DNA of 42,021 nucleotides from Ferruginibacter sp. (GTDB lineage: Bacteria > Bacteroidota > Bacteroidia > Chitinophagales > Chitinophagaceae): NCBI GenBank assembly GCA_025362235.1, contig JANYGZ010000051.1, forward strand, positions 1 through 42,021. Direction: 5' to 3'. Positions within the stretch are counted from its first letter, which is position 1. Each line of letters starts with the position of its first letter. Positions 33,482 through 41,785 of the stretch are shown one piece after another. The notes below the pieces were generated by a model that saw nothing but the letters and a program-made list of their open reading frames with translations, was not told where the DNA came from and searched no databases. The position numbers and the translations under genes were made by a program.

Positions 33482-34401
33482 AAATAAATGTACCGTCTCT
33501 TAGGATATGGGCCTGGGTTGGCATTTCTTTTTTCTTAATTCAGCTTTATGTAATTGCGTATTACAAACCCCCTAAAAATGGTAATACATATGACCTCCCC
33601 ATTTCCTCTCTACTGAATGATATTAAAAATGAATTTATTAATAAAAATAAAACTACTTACAATGTAATAGTAGTAGGGACCTCATTGGTTGGCAATGGTG
33701 TGGAGTGCCCGGATGAAATTGCAAGCACATTAACATTAGCAAACTCCAAAACAAGAAATATTTTGCTGAAAAAAATCCTGTATAATCATGACAAATTTCA
33801 ATACCTTTTTAGTAATAAAAACTTAATCAATGAACTGTTATTAATAAAACCCGATTTAGTTTGTATACAAACCGAATTGGCAGCTATTCGGTTCGAGGAA
33901 ACAGAAATTTTTTTTTACACTAACCTTGAAAGTTATCTTGAAAATTTAGCCAGGAAAAATGCAGCATTTTTTAAAGGCCTTTTTCTCAATAAAAAATCAG
34001 AATCCATCAATTGCAAAGATAATTATATTAATTCCGGTGTGCTTACAGATACCCTGAATTATATTCCTGTAAAAAGATATTCAAAAAAAAATGAAGAAAT
34101 CCAATCAGCATTTGAGGGATTAAATAAATTAAGTAAGGCTGGTATTAAAATAGTAATAGTAGATATTCCAAGACCATTGCAGGTTGAGAAAATAATTTAT
34201 ACCAAAACATTTTCCAAGGAACTTGATTTACTTTTTTATATGTACCACCAGAAATTTGGTATTGAACATTGGAAATATACAAAAGAGCCTTTGTATTTCA
34301 AGGATTTTTATGATGGTGGGCATTTAAATAAAGCAGGAAGGCATCTTTTTACAAAATATCTTTTGGAAAAAATTATAAATGAAATTGAGAATAAAAAATG
34401 A
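33478..34401 (+). CDS. Membrane-anchored SGNH-type protein (DltD-like role), 307 aa
   Basis: An N-terminal helix (WAWVGISFFLIQLYVIAYY, residues 11-29) anchors an extracytoplasmic domain. VIVVGTSLVGNGVE places Ser69 in the nucleophile position, and YFKDFYDGGHLNKAGRHLF gives the DxxH pair (Asp279, His282), the pattern of SGNH hydrolases and of DltD/AlgJ-like partners of MBOAT proteins. Overall sequence resemblance to known families is low, so the assignment rests on motif spacing, topology and operon position. It probably passes an acyl group to the final acceptor outside the cytoplasm. Overlaps both neighbours by four bases. Confidence 0.75.
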   Translation: MKINVPSLRIWAWVGISFFLIQLYVIAYYKPPKNGNTYDLPISSLLNDIKNEFINKNKTTYNVIVVGTSLVGNGVECPDEIASTLTLANSKTRNILLKKILYNHDKFQYLFSNKNLINELLLIKPDLVCIQTELAAIRFEETEIFFYTNLESYLENLARKNAAFFKGLFLNKKSESINCKDNYINSGVLTDTLNYIPVKRYSKKNEEIQSAFEGLNKLSKAGIKIVIVDIPRPLQVEKIIYTKTFSKELDLLFYMYHQKFGIEHWKYTKEPLYFKDFYDGGHLNKAGRHLFTKYLLEKIINEIENKK

Positions 34402-35531
34402 GTTTATTAATTATTGTATTAATTGTTTGTATACCATTACTCTTTTTAGCCTGGCTGTTGCCAGAAAAATGGCAAATGTTTCCAATTGCAATTTCCACTG
34501 CTGTTTTTTTGGGTTTTGTATCGCCAGCCTCACTGGTAATTTTGACTACTTCATCGTTGATAACTTATTATATATTAAACACTCATGGTTCAAAAACTGC
34601 AGCTACTATGGTTGCTGTTGTTTTGGTAAGTAGTATTTTATTGATATTTAAATTACAAAGCGAATTAAATTTTAACATAACAAAAAATAAAATATTGCCC
34701 TTAGGAATTTCCTATTATTCATTTCGCCAAATTCATTATGCAATGGAAACATACAAAAGAAAGCTTCCTGCGCACTCCATTTTAGAATATTATTGTTATC
34801 TTTTTTTTCTACCCACCATATTAATCGGGCCTATAAATCTTTTTCAACCTTTTGTAAAAGACCTTCGTAAACGCAGGTGGAATAGTGTATTGTTTTCCCA
34901 GGGATTAGAGCGGATTTTATATGGTATGGTAAAAATTAATGTGATAGGCAATTATTTATTGACCTATAAATTAAATTTGTTTTGTACTGAAAATGCCGCA
35001 AGCCAGGTATGGCTTACTACATATCTTCAGGTGTTTAAATTTACAGCAAATGCTTATGTTCAATTTGCCGGATATTCAGATGTTGCAGTGGGGCTTTCCA
35101 TATTATTTGGGTTTAAAATCATTGAAAATTTCAACTTCCCGTTTCTTGCCAAAAACATTGCAGACTTTTGGAAACGATGGCATATTTCGCTTTCTTCATG
35201 GTGCAGGGAGTATGTATTTTTTCCATTTTTAAGTATCACCCGCAATGCAAGAATCAGTATTATTATTTCAATGATAGTTTTAGGAATCTGGCATGAAATA
35301 TCAATCCGTTATCTTTTGTGGGGCATTTTACACGCACTGGCCATTAACATATGGCATAGATATGAAAGTACAGCATTGCATAAAAAATTAAGCAAGTACC
35401 CTGTATTTCAAAATGTAACAGGGGTTATAGTAACACTTAATTTTGTTATGCTGAGTTTTGTATTGATCAGTGAAAATTCCTTAAGCCAATCATTTAATTT
35501 ATTGCAAACATTATTGTTTTTAAAAAGATAA
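34398..35531 (+). CDS. MBOAT family O-acyltransferase (DltB/AlgI type), 377 aa
   Basis: About ten membrane helices. LPLGISYYSFRQIHYAMETY, FLPTILIGPINLFQPFVKDL, NIADFWKRWHISLSSWCREY (His262) and VLGIWHEISIRYLLWGILHA (His299, the expected catalytic His) are the standard blocks of DltB/AlgI proteins. The family moves acyl groups from a cytoplasmic donor across the membrane; in dlt the donor is D-alanyl-DltC. Length is slightly below the family's usual 400-480, with a short N-terminus. It follows the SGNH gene with an ATGA overlap and is followed after three bases by a microprotein gene. Confidence 0.95.
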   Translation: MSLLIIVLIVCIPLLFLAWLLPEKWQMFPIAISTAVFLGFVSPASLVILTTSSLITYYILNTHGSKTAATMVAVVLVSSILLIFKLQSELNFNITKNKILPLGISYYSFRQIHYAMETYKRKLPAHSILEYYCYLFFLPTILIGPINLFQPFVKDLRKRRWNSVLFSQGLERILYGMVKINVIGNYLLTYKLNLFCTENAASQVWLTTYLQVFKFTANAYVQFAGYSDVAVGLSILFGFKIIENFNFPFLAKNIADFWKRWHISLSSWCREYVFFPFLSITRNARISIIISMIVLGIWHEISIRYLLWGILHALAINIWHRYESTALHKKLSKYPVFQNVTGVIVTLNFVMLSFVLISENSLSQSFNLLQTLLFLKR

Positions 35532-35534
35532 ACC

Positions 35535-35672
35535 ATGTACAATCTGTTAACAAAAGTAATGGCAAAAAATTATGCAAATATTTTGATGTTTTTATGGTAC
35601 TTATTCCTGCTGTTTCTGGTGTTTCGGTATTCATTTATAGATAGTGGACGGTTTAAATATTTAGGGTATTAA
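35535..35672 (+). CDS. Single-helix microprotein at the end of the MBOAT operon (DltX-like), 45 aa
   Basis: The ATG is three bases after the MBOAT stop. The protein has a short basic N-terminus (MYNLLTKVMAKNY), one membrane helix (ANILMFLWYLFLLFLVF, residues 14-30) and a short tail with FRYSFIDSGRFKYLGY (residues 30-45). Size, topology (one helix, aromatic C-terminus with Tyr42 and Tyr45) and place in the operon match DltX, the small protein needed for D-alanylation. The DltX C-terminal motif itself (FIYNEF type, from memory) is not present, so homology is not claimed. Confidence 0.75.
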   Translation: MYNLLTKVMAKNYANILMFLWYLFLLFLVFRYSFIDSGRFKYLGY

Positions 35673-35719
35673 ACCATAAGCCCAAAATGCAATTTTCCAA
35701 AAATTGACTTGGTTATTCC

Positions 35720-35755
35720 TAACAGTATAATATTCCATAAAATATTATACTGTTA
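35720..35755. terminator. Perfect hairpin after the MBOAT operon
   Basis: TAACAGTATAATATT and AATATTATACTGTTA are exact 15-base inverted arms around CCATAA, 47 bases past the microprotein stop. No T run follows, so it may be an RNA 3' end or a binding site rather than a classical terminator. The rest of 35673-36107 shows nothing I can support. Confidence 0.5.
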
Positions 35756-36107
35756 AGATGAAGGGTAAAGTGAACAAAAATATTTGGCCACGCTTTTGGC
35801 CAGGCTGCTTCGAATCAAATCATGGAAAGTTGCATCGTTACATAATAAATTGTAACCCTTTCCCATTATTAAATGATTTTCTTTATTTATTTTCCGACAT
35901 GCTTAATCATGCTACAAACGCTATTGGATAATGTGCTACACTTTGAGGTGGTTAGAGTAAATTAAAGCCGTGAGTGCAAAAACTACTCAATGGCAGAACT
36001 TCTCCAATTATATTTTATTTGTATAAAAAAATTAGTCCCCAGGCAACCTATTTCTTCTCTATCCCGATTTATAACAGGATAACTAGTTATCACCTAAATA
36101 TAATTCA

Positions 36108-36488
36108 ATGAAAAAGAAATATTTTTTTCTAGCAATCACCCTTATCATGATCGCTTCGGCTATACAAATTTCCTGCAATAAGGGCAGTTCTTCGTATAAC
36201 AATCCCGCCCCCCCACCGCCTTCCGGCAGCTCCGGTGTTGAAATTACCATGTATCATATGGCTTTTTCTCCTAAATCAAAAACAGTTGCCAATGGCACAG
36301 TTGTTACATGGAGAAATGGAGATAGCTATGCACACACAGTAACCTCAAATGATGCCAGCAGTTTTAGCAGTGGTTCAATTACGGGAGGGGGTACATTCGT
36401 ATACACTGCAACTGTGCCTGGCACTTATGAATACCACTGTACCATTCATGGAATTTCTATGTCAGGTACACTTATAGTAAGCCCATAA
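36108..36488 (+). CDS. Cupredoxin-domain lipoprotein, paralogue of the one at 22933, 126 aa
   Basis: The leader (MKKKYFFLAITLIMIASAIQ) ends in a lipobox ISC (Cys about residue 24), followed by a Ser/Pro-rich linker and a plastocyanin-like domain. Copper ligands: His in YAHTVTSND, then Cys, His and Met in YHCTIHGISM. It is clearly similar to the protein at 22933 through the leader, the SKTVANGT block and the SGTLIV C-terminus, indicating duplication about 13 kb apart. Likely a periplasmic or surface electron carrier or copper binder. Confidence 0.92.
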   Translation: MKKKYFFLAITLIMIASAIQISCNKGSSSYNNPAPPPPSGSSGVEITMYHMAFSPKSKTVANGTVVTWRNGDSYAHTVTSNDASSFSSGSITGGGTFVYTATVPGTYEYHCTIHGISMSGTLIVSP

Positions 36489-36717
36489 ATTAAAAACCAT
36501 TGTCTATTAGTTCAGCTTTATAATTGCAGGTTTAACATGCCGGCCTAAATATCTGCCCCATTTTGTAAGCCTTCGTGTTCAACGATGGTTTAAATTACCT
36601 ATTAAATTTCTGTACTTAATGATGCCATTTAGTCAACTTTGTGATAAAAATCATCTCCTGGAACAAAAAGCGGCCGGGAATATACCGGCTGACAAATAAT
36701 ATTTTTCTTTTAAAATA

Positions 36718-37590
36718 TCAATACTGATGAAAAGCCTGCGATACAAATTCTAACACAGCTGGTAGTGAGGCTCGCCAGTAAGTCCAGTTATGGCCACCAT
36801 CACGGATACGGAATTCGTGTGGTATTTCTTTTTTGCGCATAGCTATATGTACCAGGCAACTGCCCTCTGCTAAATTATATTCATCATCATCGCCATCATC
36901 AATATACCAGCGCACTGCTTTCTTAGAAGTATCAGGCATGTTATTTATCAAAGCCAGTACGCTATACCGGTTGTAATAATTACTAATGACAGAATCGGGC
37001 AAATTGGGATTATCTCTGCTTTGTTGCTTACGGGCATCATCAATGGTGACAGGGCCAATACCCCCACTTATAGGACATGATGAAGAAAACATTTCGGGAT
37101 GGTGCAGGGCATAAATAAAGCTTCCGCCGCCACCCATGGATAAGCCGGCAACAGCACGGAACCTTTTTTCACTTTTAATGCGGTATTTTTTTTCTACAAT
37201 TGGAACCAGTTCATTAAAAAAGAAGTCCTCGTAATTCCAATCGCCCTTTATATCATTATTAAAACCACGGCGGCCGGTAAAGGCGTCGGGCATAATAATA
37301 ATCATTGGTGTGGCAAGGCCACTGTTGATGGCTTTATCTGCAATATTCAATACTTCGCCAAATTGCACCCAGCCGGTTTGGTCGTCGCCACCGCCATGCA
37401 GCAGGTAAAGTACAGGATAGCTTCTGTTAGAGGTTTCATAATCCGGCGGCAGGTAAACAGCATATTTGCGTTCGCTTTTAAGTATTTTACTGGCAAGCGA
37501 AAGATCATCATACACTTTACCCGTTTGGGCAAAAAGTGTTGATGATACTAACAGGAACAAGGTGATAAATCCATAACTAACTTTTCTCAT
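36718..37590 (-). CDS. Secreted esterase (esterase D / feruloyl esterase-like), 290 aa
   Basis: Signal peptide to about residue 21 (TLFAQ). It is an alpha/beta hydrolase of the PF00756 type: VLYLLHGGGDDQTGW supplies the oxyanion loop, VAGLSMGGGGSF (about residue 150) the nucleophile serine, YIDDGDDDEY the acid region and IRDGGHNWTYW the catalytic His. In the family such exported enzymes remove ferulate or acetate from plant polysaccharides, or act on small esters. It is divergent from a GH125 gene with a 305-bp spacer, in which I see no firm promoter or repeat. Together with the two glycosidases it suggests glycan breakdown. Confidence 0.9.
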   Translation of the reverse strand: MRKVSYGFITLFLLVSSTLFAQTGKVYDDLSLASKILKSERKYAVYLPPDYETSNRSYPVLYLLHGGGDDQTGWVQFGEVLNIADKAINSGLATPMIIIMPDAFTGRRGFNNDIKGDWNYEDFFFNELVPIVEKKYRIKSEKRFRAVAGLSMGGGGSFIYALHHPEMFSSSCPISGGIGPVTIDDARKQQSRDNPNLPDSVISNYYNRYSVLALINNMPDTSKKAVRWYIDDGDDDEYNLAEGSCLVHIAMRKKEIPHEFRIRDGGHNWTYWRASLPAVLEFVSQAFHQY

Positions 37591-37895
37591 AATAATTTTT
37601 AGGTTGACCCGGGTTATAATAATATGCCGACTAAGGCCCGAGGCTGTTGTTAAAGAAAAGATATTTTCAAAACTAACACATCGGGCTACGATTCAAATTT
37701 AGTGATTGATTTTTTGATTTGTGCCACGATTGTAGTTTTCTTTTTTGCTCACATCGCTGTACTCACCGAATCCGAAATTCAAAGTAAGTATTAACAACCA
37801 ACCAGGCAAGAGACATACCGACTGATAGATTTTTTATTTACATTGCACATCATAACATTTGAATAAGGAAAATGCTTGCGCATAAAATATAAAGT

Positions 37896-39314
37896 ATGAA
37901 CCGAAATGAGTTTATTAAAAATGCCGGCTTATTAAGCGCCGGTTTATTATTAAAAGATATTTCCCTTGCACAATACCCCGAAGAATTTCCTGTGGTTCGT
38001 GTACCTTATGATAAAAGAAAATTTCATAGCAAAGCGGTGGATGCATCCATCATTGAGTTTCAGGCCCATGTAAAAAATAAAGAACTGGGGTGGTTGTTCA
38101 ACAACTGTTTTCCCAATACGCTTGATACCACAGTTGATTTTACCATCATCAATAACAGGCCCGACACTTATGTAATTACGGGTGATATTGATGCCATGTG
38201 GTTAAGGGACAGTACGGCACAGGTATGGCCATATTTGCCATTGATAAAAAAAGATGCTGAACTGCAGCAACTGATTGCAGGTGTTATAAACCGGCAAACG
38301 AAATGCATTTTAAAAGACCCCTATGCTAATGCATTTTACAAAGATGAAAATAAGGTAAGCGAATGGAAAAGTGATTTAACCAATATGCAACCGGGTACCC
38401 ATGAACGTAAGTGGGAAATCGACTCGTTATGTTATCCAATAAGGTTGGCATATAATTACTGGAAGCAAACAAATGATACTGCTCCGTTTGACAGCCAATG
38501 GAAAAATGCCATTAAAGCAACACTGCAAACATTCAGGCAACAGCAACGAAAAGATGGCAACGGCCCTTATTCTTTTCAACGAACAACAGCATGGGCCACA
38601 GATGGTGTTCCATTGGGAGGATATGGCTATCCGGTAAAACATGTGGGCCTTATCTGCTCTATGTTTCGCCCTAGTGATGATGCTACTGTTTTTCCATTCC
38701 TGGTTCCATCCAATTTTTTTGCAGTAGTAAGTTTGCACCAGGCAGCTGAGATGGTAAAGCAAATTTCAAAAGATAATGCACTGGCCGCTGAATTAACAGC
38801 TTTGGCAAACGAAGTAAACAAAGCTTTGCAGCAATATGCTGTTATCAACCATCCTCAATACGGCAAAATATATGCTTACGAAGTAAACGGTTTTGGTAGT
38901 TATAATTTAATGGACGACGCCAATGTGCCAAGCCTTTTATCCCTGCCTTATTTAAATGCGGTAAAAAATACCGACCCTGTTTATATCAATACCCGCAAGT
39001 TACTGCTCTCCGAAAACAATCCATTTTTCTTTAAAGGAAAAGCGGCAGAAGGAATCGGTGGCCCGCATGCAGGCATGGATATGATTTGGCCACTGAGTAT
39101 TATTATGATTGGATTAACGAGTAACAATGATGCCGAAATAAAAAGATGTATTCAACTGTTACAAAAAACCCATGGCGATACTGGTTTTATGCATGAGTCT
39201 TTCCATAAAGATGATGCCACAAAATATACCCGCAAATGGTTTGCATGGGCCAATACAATTTTTGGAGAACTACTTTGGGAAGTGTACCAGTCAAAGCCAT
39301 ATTTATTGGTGTAG
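37896..39314 (+). CDS. Glycoside hydrolase family 125 (exo-alpha-1,6-mannosidase type), 472 aa
   Basis: A leader with two Arg/Asn-rich residues and a hydrophobic core (MNRNEFIKNAGLLSAGLLLK) suggests export. Family landmarks are VITGDIDAMWLRDSTAQVWP, GTHERKWEIDSLCYPIRLAY, YGYPVKHVGLICSMFRPSDD, VPSNFFAVVSLHQAAEM and GIGGPHAGMDMIWPLSIIM, followed by HGDTGFMHESFHKDD and FAWANTIFGELLW. GH125 enzymes release mannose from alpha-1,6-linked mannosides by inversion without metal. Length fits. It is followed by a GH5 gene on the same strand after 115 bases. Confidence 0.93.
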   Translation: MNRNEFIKNAGLLSAGLLLKDISLAQYPEEFPVVRVPYDKRKFHSKAVDASIIEFQAHVKNKELGWLFNNCFPNTLDTTVDFTIINNRPDTYVITGDIDAMWLRDSTAQVWPYLPLIKKDAELQQLIAGVINRQTKCILKDPYANAFYKDENKVSEWKSDLTNMQPGTHERKWEIDSLCYPIRLAYNYWKQTNDTAPFDSQWKNAIKATLQTFRQQQRKDGNGPYSFQRTTAWATDGVPLGGYGYPVKHVGLICSMFRPSDDATVFPFLVPSNFFAVVSLHQAAEMVKQISKDNALAAELTALANEVNKALQQYAVINHPQYGKIYAYEVNGFGSYNLMDDANVPSLLSLPYLNAVKNTDPVYINTRKLLLSENNPFFFKGKAAEGIGGPHAGMDMIWPLSIIMIGLTSNNDAEIKRCIQLLQKTHGDTGFMHESFHKDDATKYTRKWFAWANTIFGELLWEVYQSKPYLLV

Positions 39315-39380
39315 TATTTTATAATTGCCGTATGTTGATTAGTGATAAAAAGGGTTTTAGAAAAAGGCGGGGAAAAGTTT

Positions 39381-39388
39381 TATGTTTG
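39381..39388 (+). promoter_or_regulatory. Candidate -7 box before the GH5 gene
   Basis: TATGTTTG fits TAnnTTTG and lies 41 bases before the chosen ATG. The -33 region (GGTTTTAG) is a weak match. Confidence 0.35.
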
Positions 39389-39429
39389 TATAAATAAACA
39401 ATTTGTACACGCTTGCATCCTTCATTAAT

Positions 39430-40653
39430 ATGAACAAAAAATTAATTGCCCTCTTATTAGTTGTAGCTTTTTGTACGCATGTAAATGCTCAAACATTTTT
39501 TACCACAAAAGGAAAAGATATAATTGCCCCAAATGGAAAACCTTTTTTAATTCAAGGCACTAATCTTGGCAACTGGCTGGTGCCTGAAGGTTATATGTTT
39601 AAGTTTGATGGTGCCAGTTCTCCAAGGCTTATTAACCAGGCATTTTCTGAATTGATTGGGCCTGATGCAACAAAAAATTTCTGGAAAAAATTTCTTGATG
39701 TATATATCACAGCTGAAGATATTCATTACCTAAAATCAACCGGTATGAATTCCATCAGGATACCTTTTAATTACCGGTTGTTCACCAATGAAAATTATAT
39801 GGGTGACAATGATGCAAGCAGGGGTTTTGTTTATCTTGACCGGGTTATTAACTGGTGCAAGAAAGAAAATTTGTATGTATTATTAGATATGCATTGTGCA
39901 CCAGGCGGGCAAACAGGTGACAATATTGATGATGGTGCAGGATACCCGTTTCTTTTTGAAAGTAAAGAAAACAGTAAACAATGTGCGGATATATGGAAAA
40001 TGATTGCTGCGCATTACAAAAATGAAACAATCATTATTGGCTACGATTTATTGAACGAACCGATTGCACATTATTTTGACAAGTCAATACTAAACCCTCT
40101 TCTCGAACCGCTTTACAAACAAATAACAAAAGCAATAAGGGAAGTTGATAAAAATCATATCCTGTTTTTAGGTGGTGCACAATGGGACTCAAATTTTGAA
40201 CCCTTCGGCCCTCCTTTTGACAGTAAGTTGGTATACACTTTTCATAAATACTGGACAGCGCCTACCCGTGATGTTGTTATGGACTATATTGATTTCAGCA
40301 ATAAATATAAAGTGCCCATTTACTGTGGTGAAACAGGAGAAAATGAAGACGCCTGGGTAGATAGTTTTAGGACCATGCTTAATTCAAATAATATAGGTTG
40401 GCATTTTTGGCCCTATAAAAAATTAGACAATACAAGGGGCATTGTTACCTTCAACAAACCTGCTTATTATGATTCTGTAATTGCGTATGCCAATACCCCA
40501 AAATATAATTTTGCAGATATCCGAAAAAACCGTTCGGCAAATATTGCAGAAATAAAAAAGGCACTGGATGGTTACCTTGAAAATTGCAAGTTTAAAAATT
40601 GTATCCAAAACAAAGGCTATATAATGGCTTTGGGATTTACGCCAAAGAACTAA
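39430..40653 (+). CDS. Secreted glycoside hydrolase family 5 enzyme
   Basis: The ATG at 39430 (MNKKLIALLLVVAFCTHVNA) begins a standard signal peptide; an in-frame TTG 27 bases upstream is not used. The fold is a TIM barrel with FLIQGTNLGNWLVPEGYMFK, MNSIRIPFNYRLF, YVLLDMHCAPGGQTGDN, IIGYDLLNEPIAHYF (acid/base Glu) and KVPIYCGETGENED (nucleophile Glu), then GWHFWPYKK. The GTNLGNWL segment resembles the exo-1,3-glucanase/GH5 subgroup, but the substrate is open (beta-glucan or beta-mannoside). The 3' end overlaps the convergent flavoprotein gene by 17 bases. Confidence 0.92.
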   Translation: MNKKLIALLLVVAFCTHVNAQTFFTTKGKDIIAPNGKPFLIQGTNLGNWLVPEGYMFKFDGASSPRLINQAFSELIGPDATKNFWKKFLDVYITAEDIHYLKSTGMNSIRIPFNYRLFTNENYMGDNDASRGFVYLDRVINWCKKENLYVLLDMHCAPGGQTGDNIDDGAGYPFLFESKENSKQCADIWKMIAAHYKNETIIIGYDLLNEPIAHYFDKSILNPLLEPLYKQITKAIREVDKNHILFLGGAQWDSNFEPFGPPFDSKLVYTFHKYWTAPTRDVVMDYIDFSNKYKVPIYCGETGENEDAWVDSFRTMLNSNNIGWHFWPYKKLDNTRGIVTFNKPAYYDSVIAYANTPKYNFADIRKNRSANIAEIKKALDGYLENCKFKNCIQNKGYIMALGFTPKN

Positions 40654-41785
40654 CACTCAAAGACGGCTGTTTTTTAGCAATATCATTAGCAATAATATTG
40701 GCTTCAATACCTATTTCTCTTAACATGCCATTGGGCGAAAGATAAAACCCACAAAAGTACAATCCATCTTTTCCAAAATAGTTTTGTTTGGCTATTGGAT
40801 TGTTTAAATCATCAATACGGTTGCTGCATATATCTAAAAAACTATCCAGTTTATGATCGTAGCCGGTTCCTAAAACAATGGCATCAAAATCTCCCTGTTT
40901 GTTATCTTCAAAGTAAATAGTATTGTTATCTATTCTAACAATATCACCATACACTTTTATAAACCCTTCTCTTATAAGTTTAATAGTGCCAATATCAAGC
41001 AAGGGTATACGCTTTTGTTTTTCTATCTGCTCCATTGGTCCGTAGCTGGATTTTTTTAATCCCAGTTTTGTTATATTGCCTACCAGTAATCTTATAAGAG
41101 GAGCATTTATTTTGTCTGCTATACGTGGTGGAAATTTAGCCATAAGTTTACCTATTTCAAGAATAGGAAAACCAAAAATATCCCTCGGCAAAACATTAAC
41201 AGCAGAACGGACAGAGAGTGAAGGATGGGCTCCATGCTCGTGCAAACAAATTGCCTGTTCACAAGCCGAATTACCAAAGCCAACAACTAAAACATTTTTG
41301 CCGGCAAAGGCAGCACCATTTTTAAATGTTGAACTGTGCAATATTTCTCCTTTAAAAGAATCCATTCCTTTAAAGTCAGGCATTTTAGGGGTATGGTTAA
41401 GGCCTGTTGCTACTATAACTGCCTTAGATTGATAAGTATTTTGGGTGGTTTCAATAAACCAGCTCTCTCCTTCTTTTTTTACCGATAATACTTCTGTATT
41501 AAAAATAGGGTTAATGTTTAATTCCTTTGCATAAGTATCCAGGTAATCTACCACATCCCGGCGTGCAGGATATTGTGGCAGTGACTCACTAAACTCTTTA
41601 AAGGGCAATGCTGACATTTTTTTACTTGTATGCAGGTGCAGGCGATCGTAATGATTTCTCCAGCTGGTTGCCAGTTGCGGGTATTTTTCTACAATCAAAA
41701 ACTCAATGCCTGCTTTTTGTAAACAGGCTGCTGATGCAAAACCAGCTGCACTTGCGCCAATAATAAGTGTATGAGTGGATATCAT
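40637..41785 (-). CDS. Flavin-containing monooxygenase (YUCCA/FMO-like), 382 aa
   Basis: The FAD-binding motif is HTLIIGASAAGFASA (about residues 5-19), the FMO signature FKGEILHSSTF (FxGxxxHxxxF) lies near residue 145, and the NADPH-binding motif is VLVVGFGNSACEQA (about residue 165). VIVATGLNHTPKMP and VLGTGYDHKL are the conserved ATG-type segments. Such enzymes oxygenate N, S or ketone groups of small molecules using NADPH and O2. No signal peptide, so it is cytoplasmic. Convergent with the GH5 gene, sharing 17 bases. Substrate unknown. Confidence 0.92.
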   Translation of the reverse strand: MISTHTLIIGASAAGFASAACLQKAGIEFLIVEKYPQLATSWRNHYDRLHLHTSKKMSALPFKEFSESLPQYPARRDVVDYLDTYAKELNINPIFNTEVLSVKKEGESWFIETTQNTYQSKAVIVATGLNHTPKMPDFKGMDSFKGEILHSSTFKNGAAFAGKNVLVVGFGNSACEQAICLHEHGAHPSLSVRSAVNVLPRDIFGFPILEIGKLMAKFPPRIADKINAPLIRLLVGNITKLGLKKSSYGPMEQIEKQKRIPLLDIGTIKLIREGFIKVYGDIVRIDNNTIYFEDNKQGDFDAIVLGTGYDHKLDSFLDICSNRIDDLNNPIAKQNYFGKDGLYFCGFYLSPNGMLREIGIEANIIANDIAKKQPSLSVSSLA

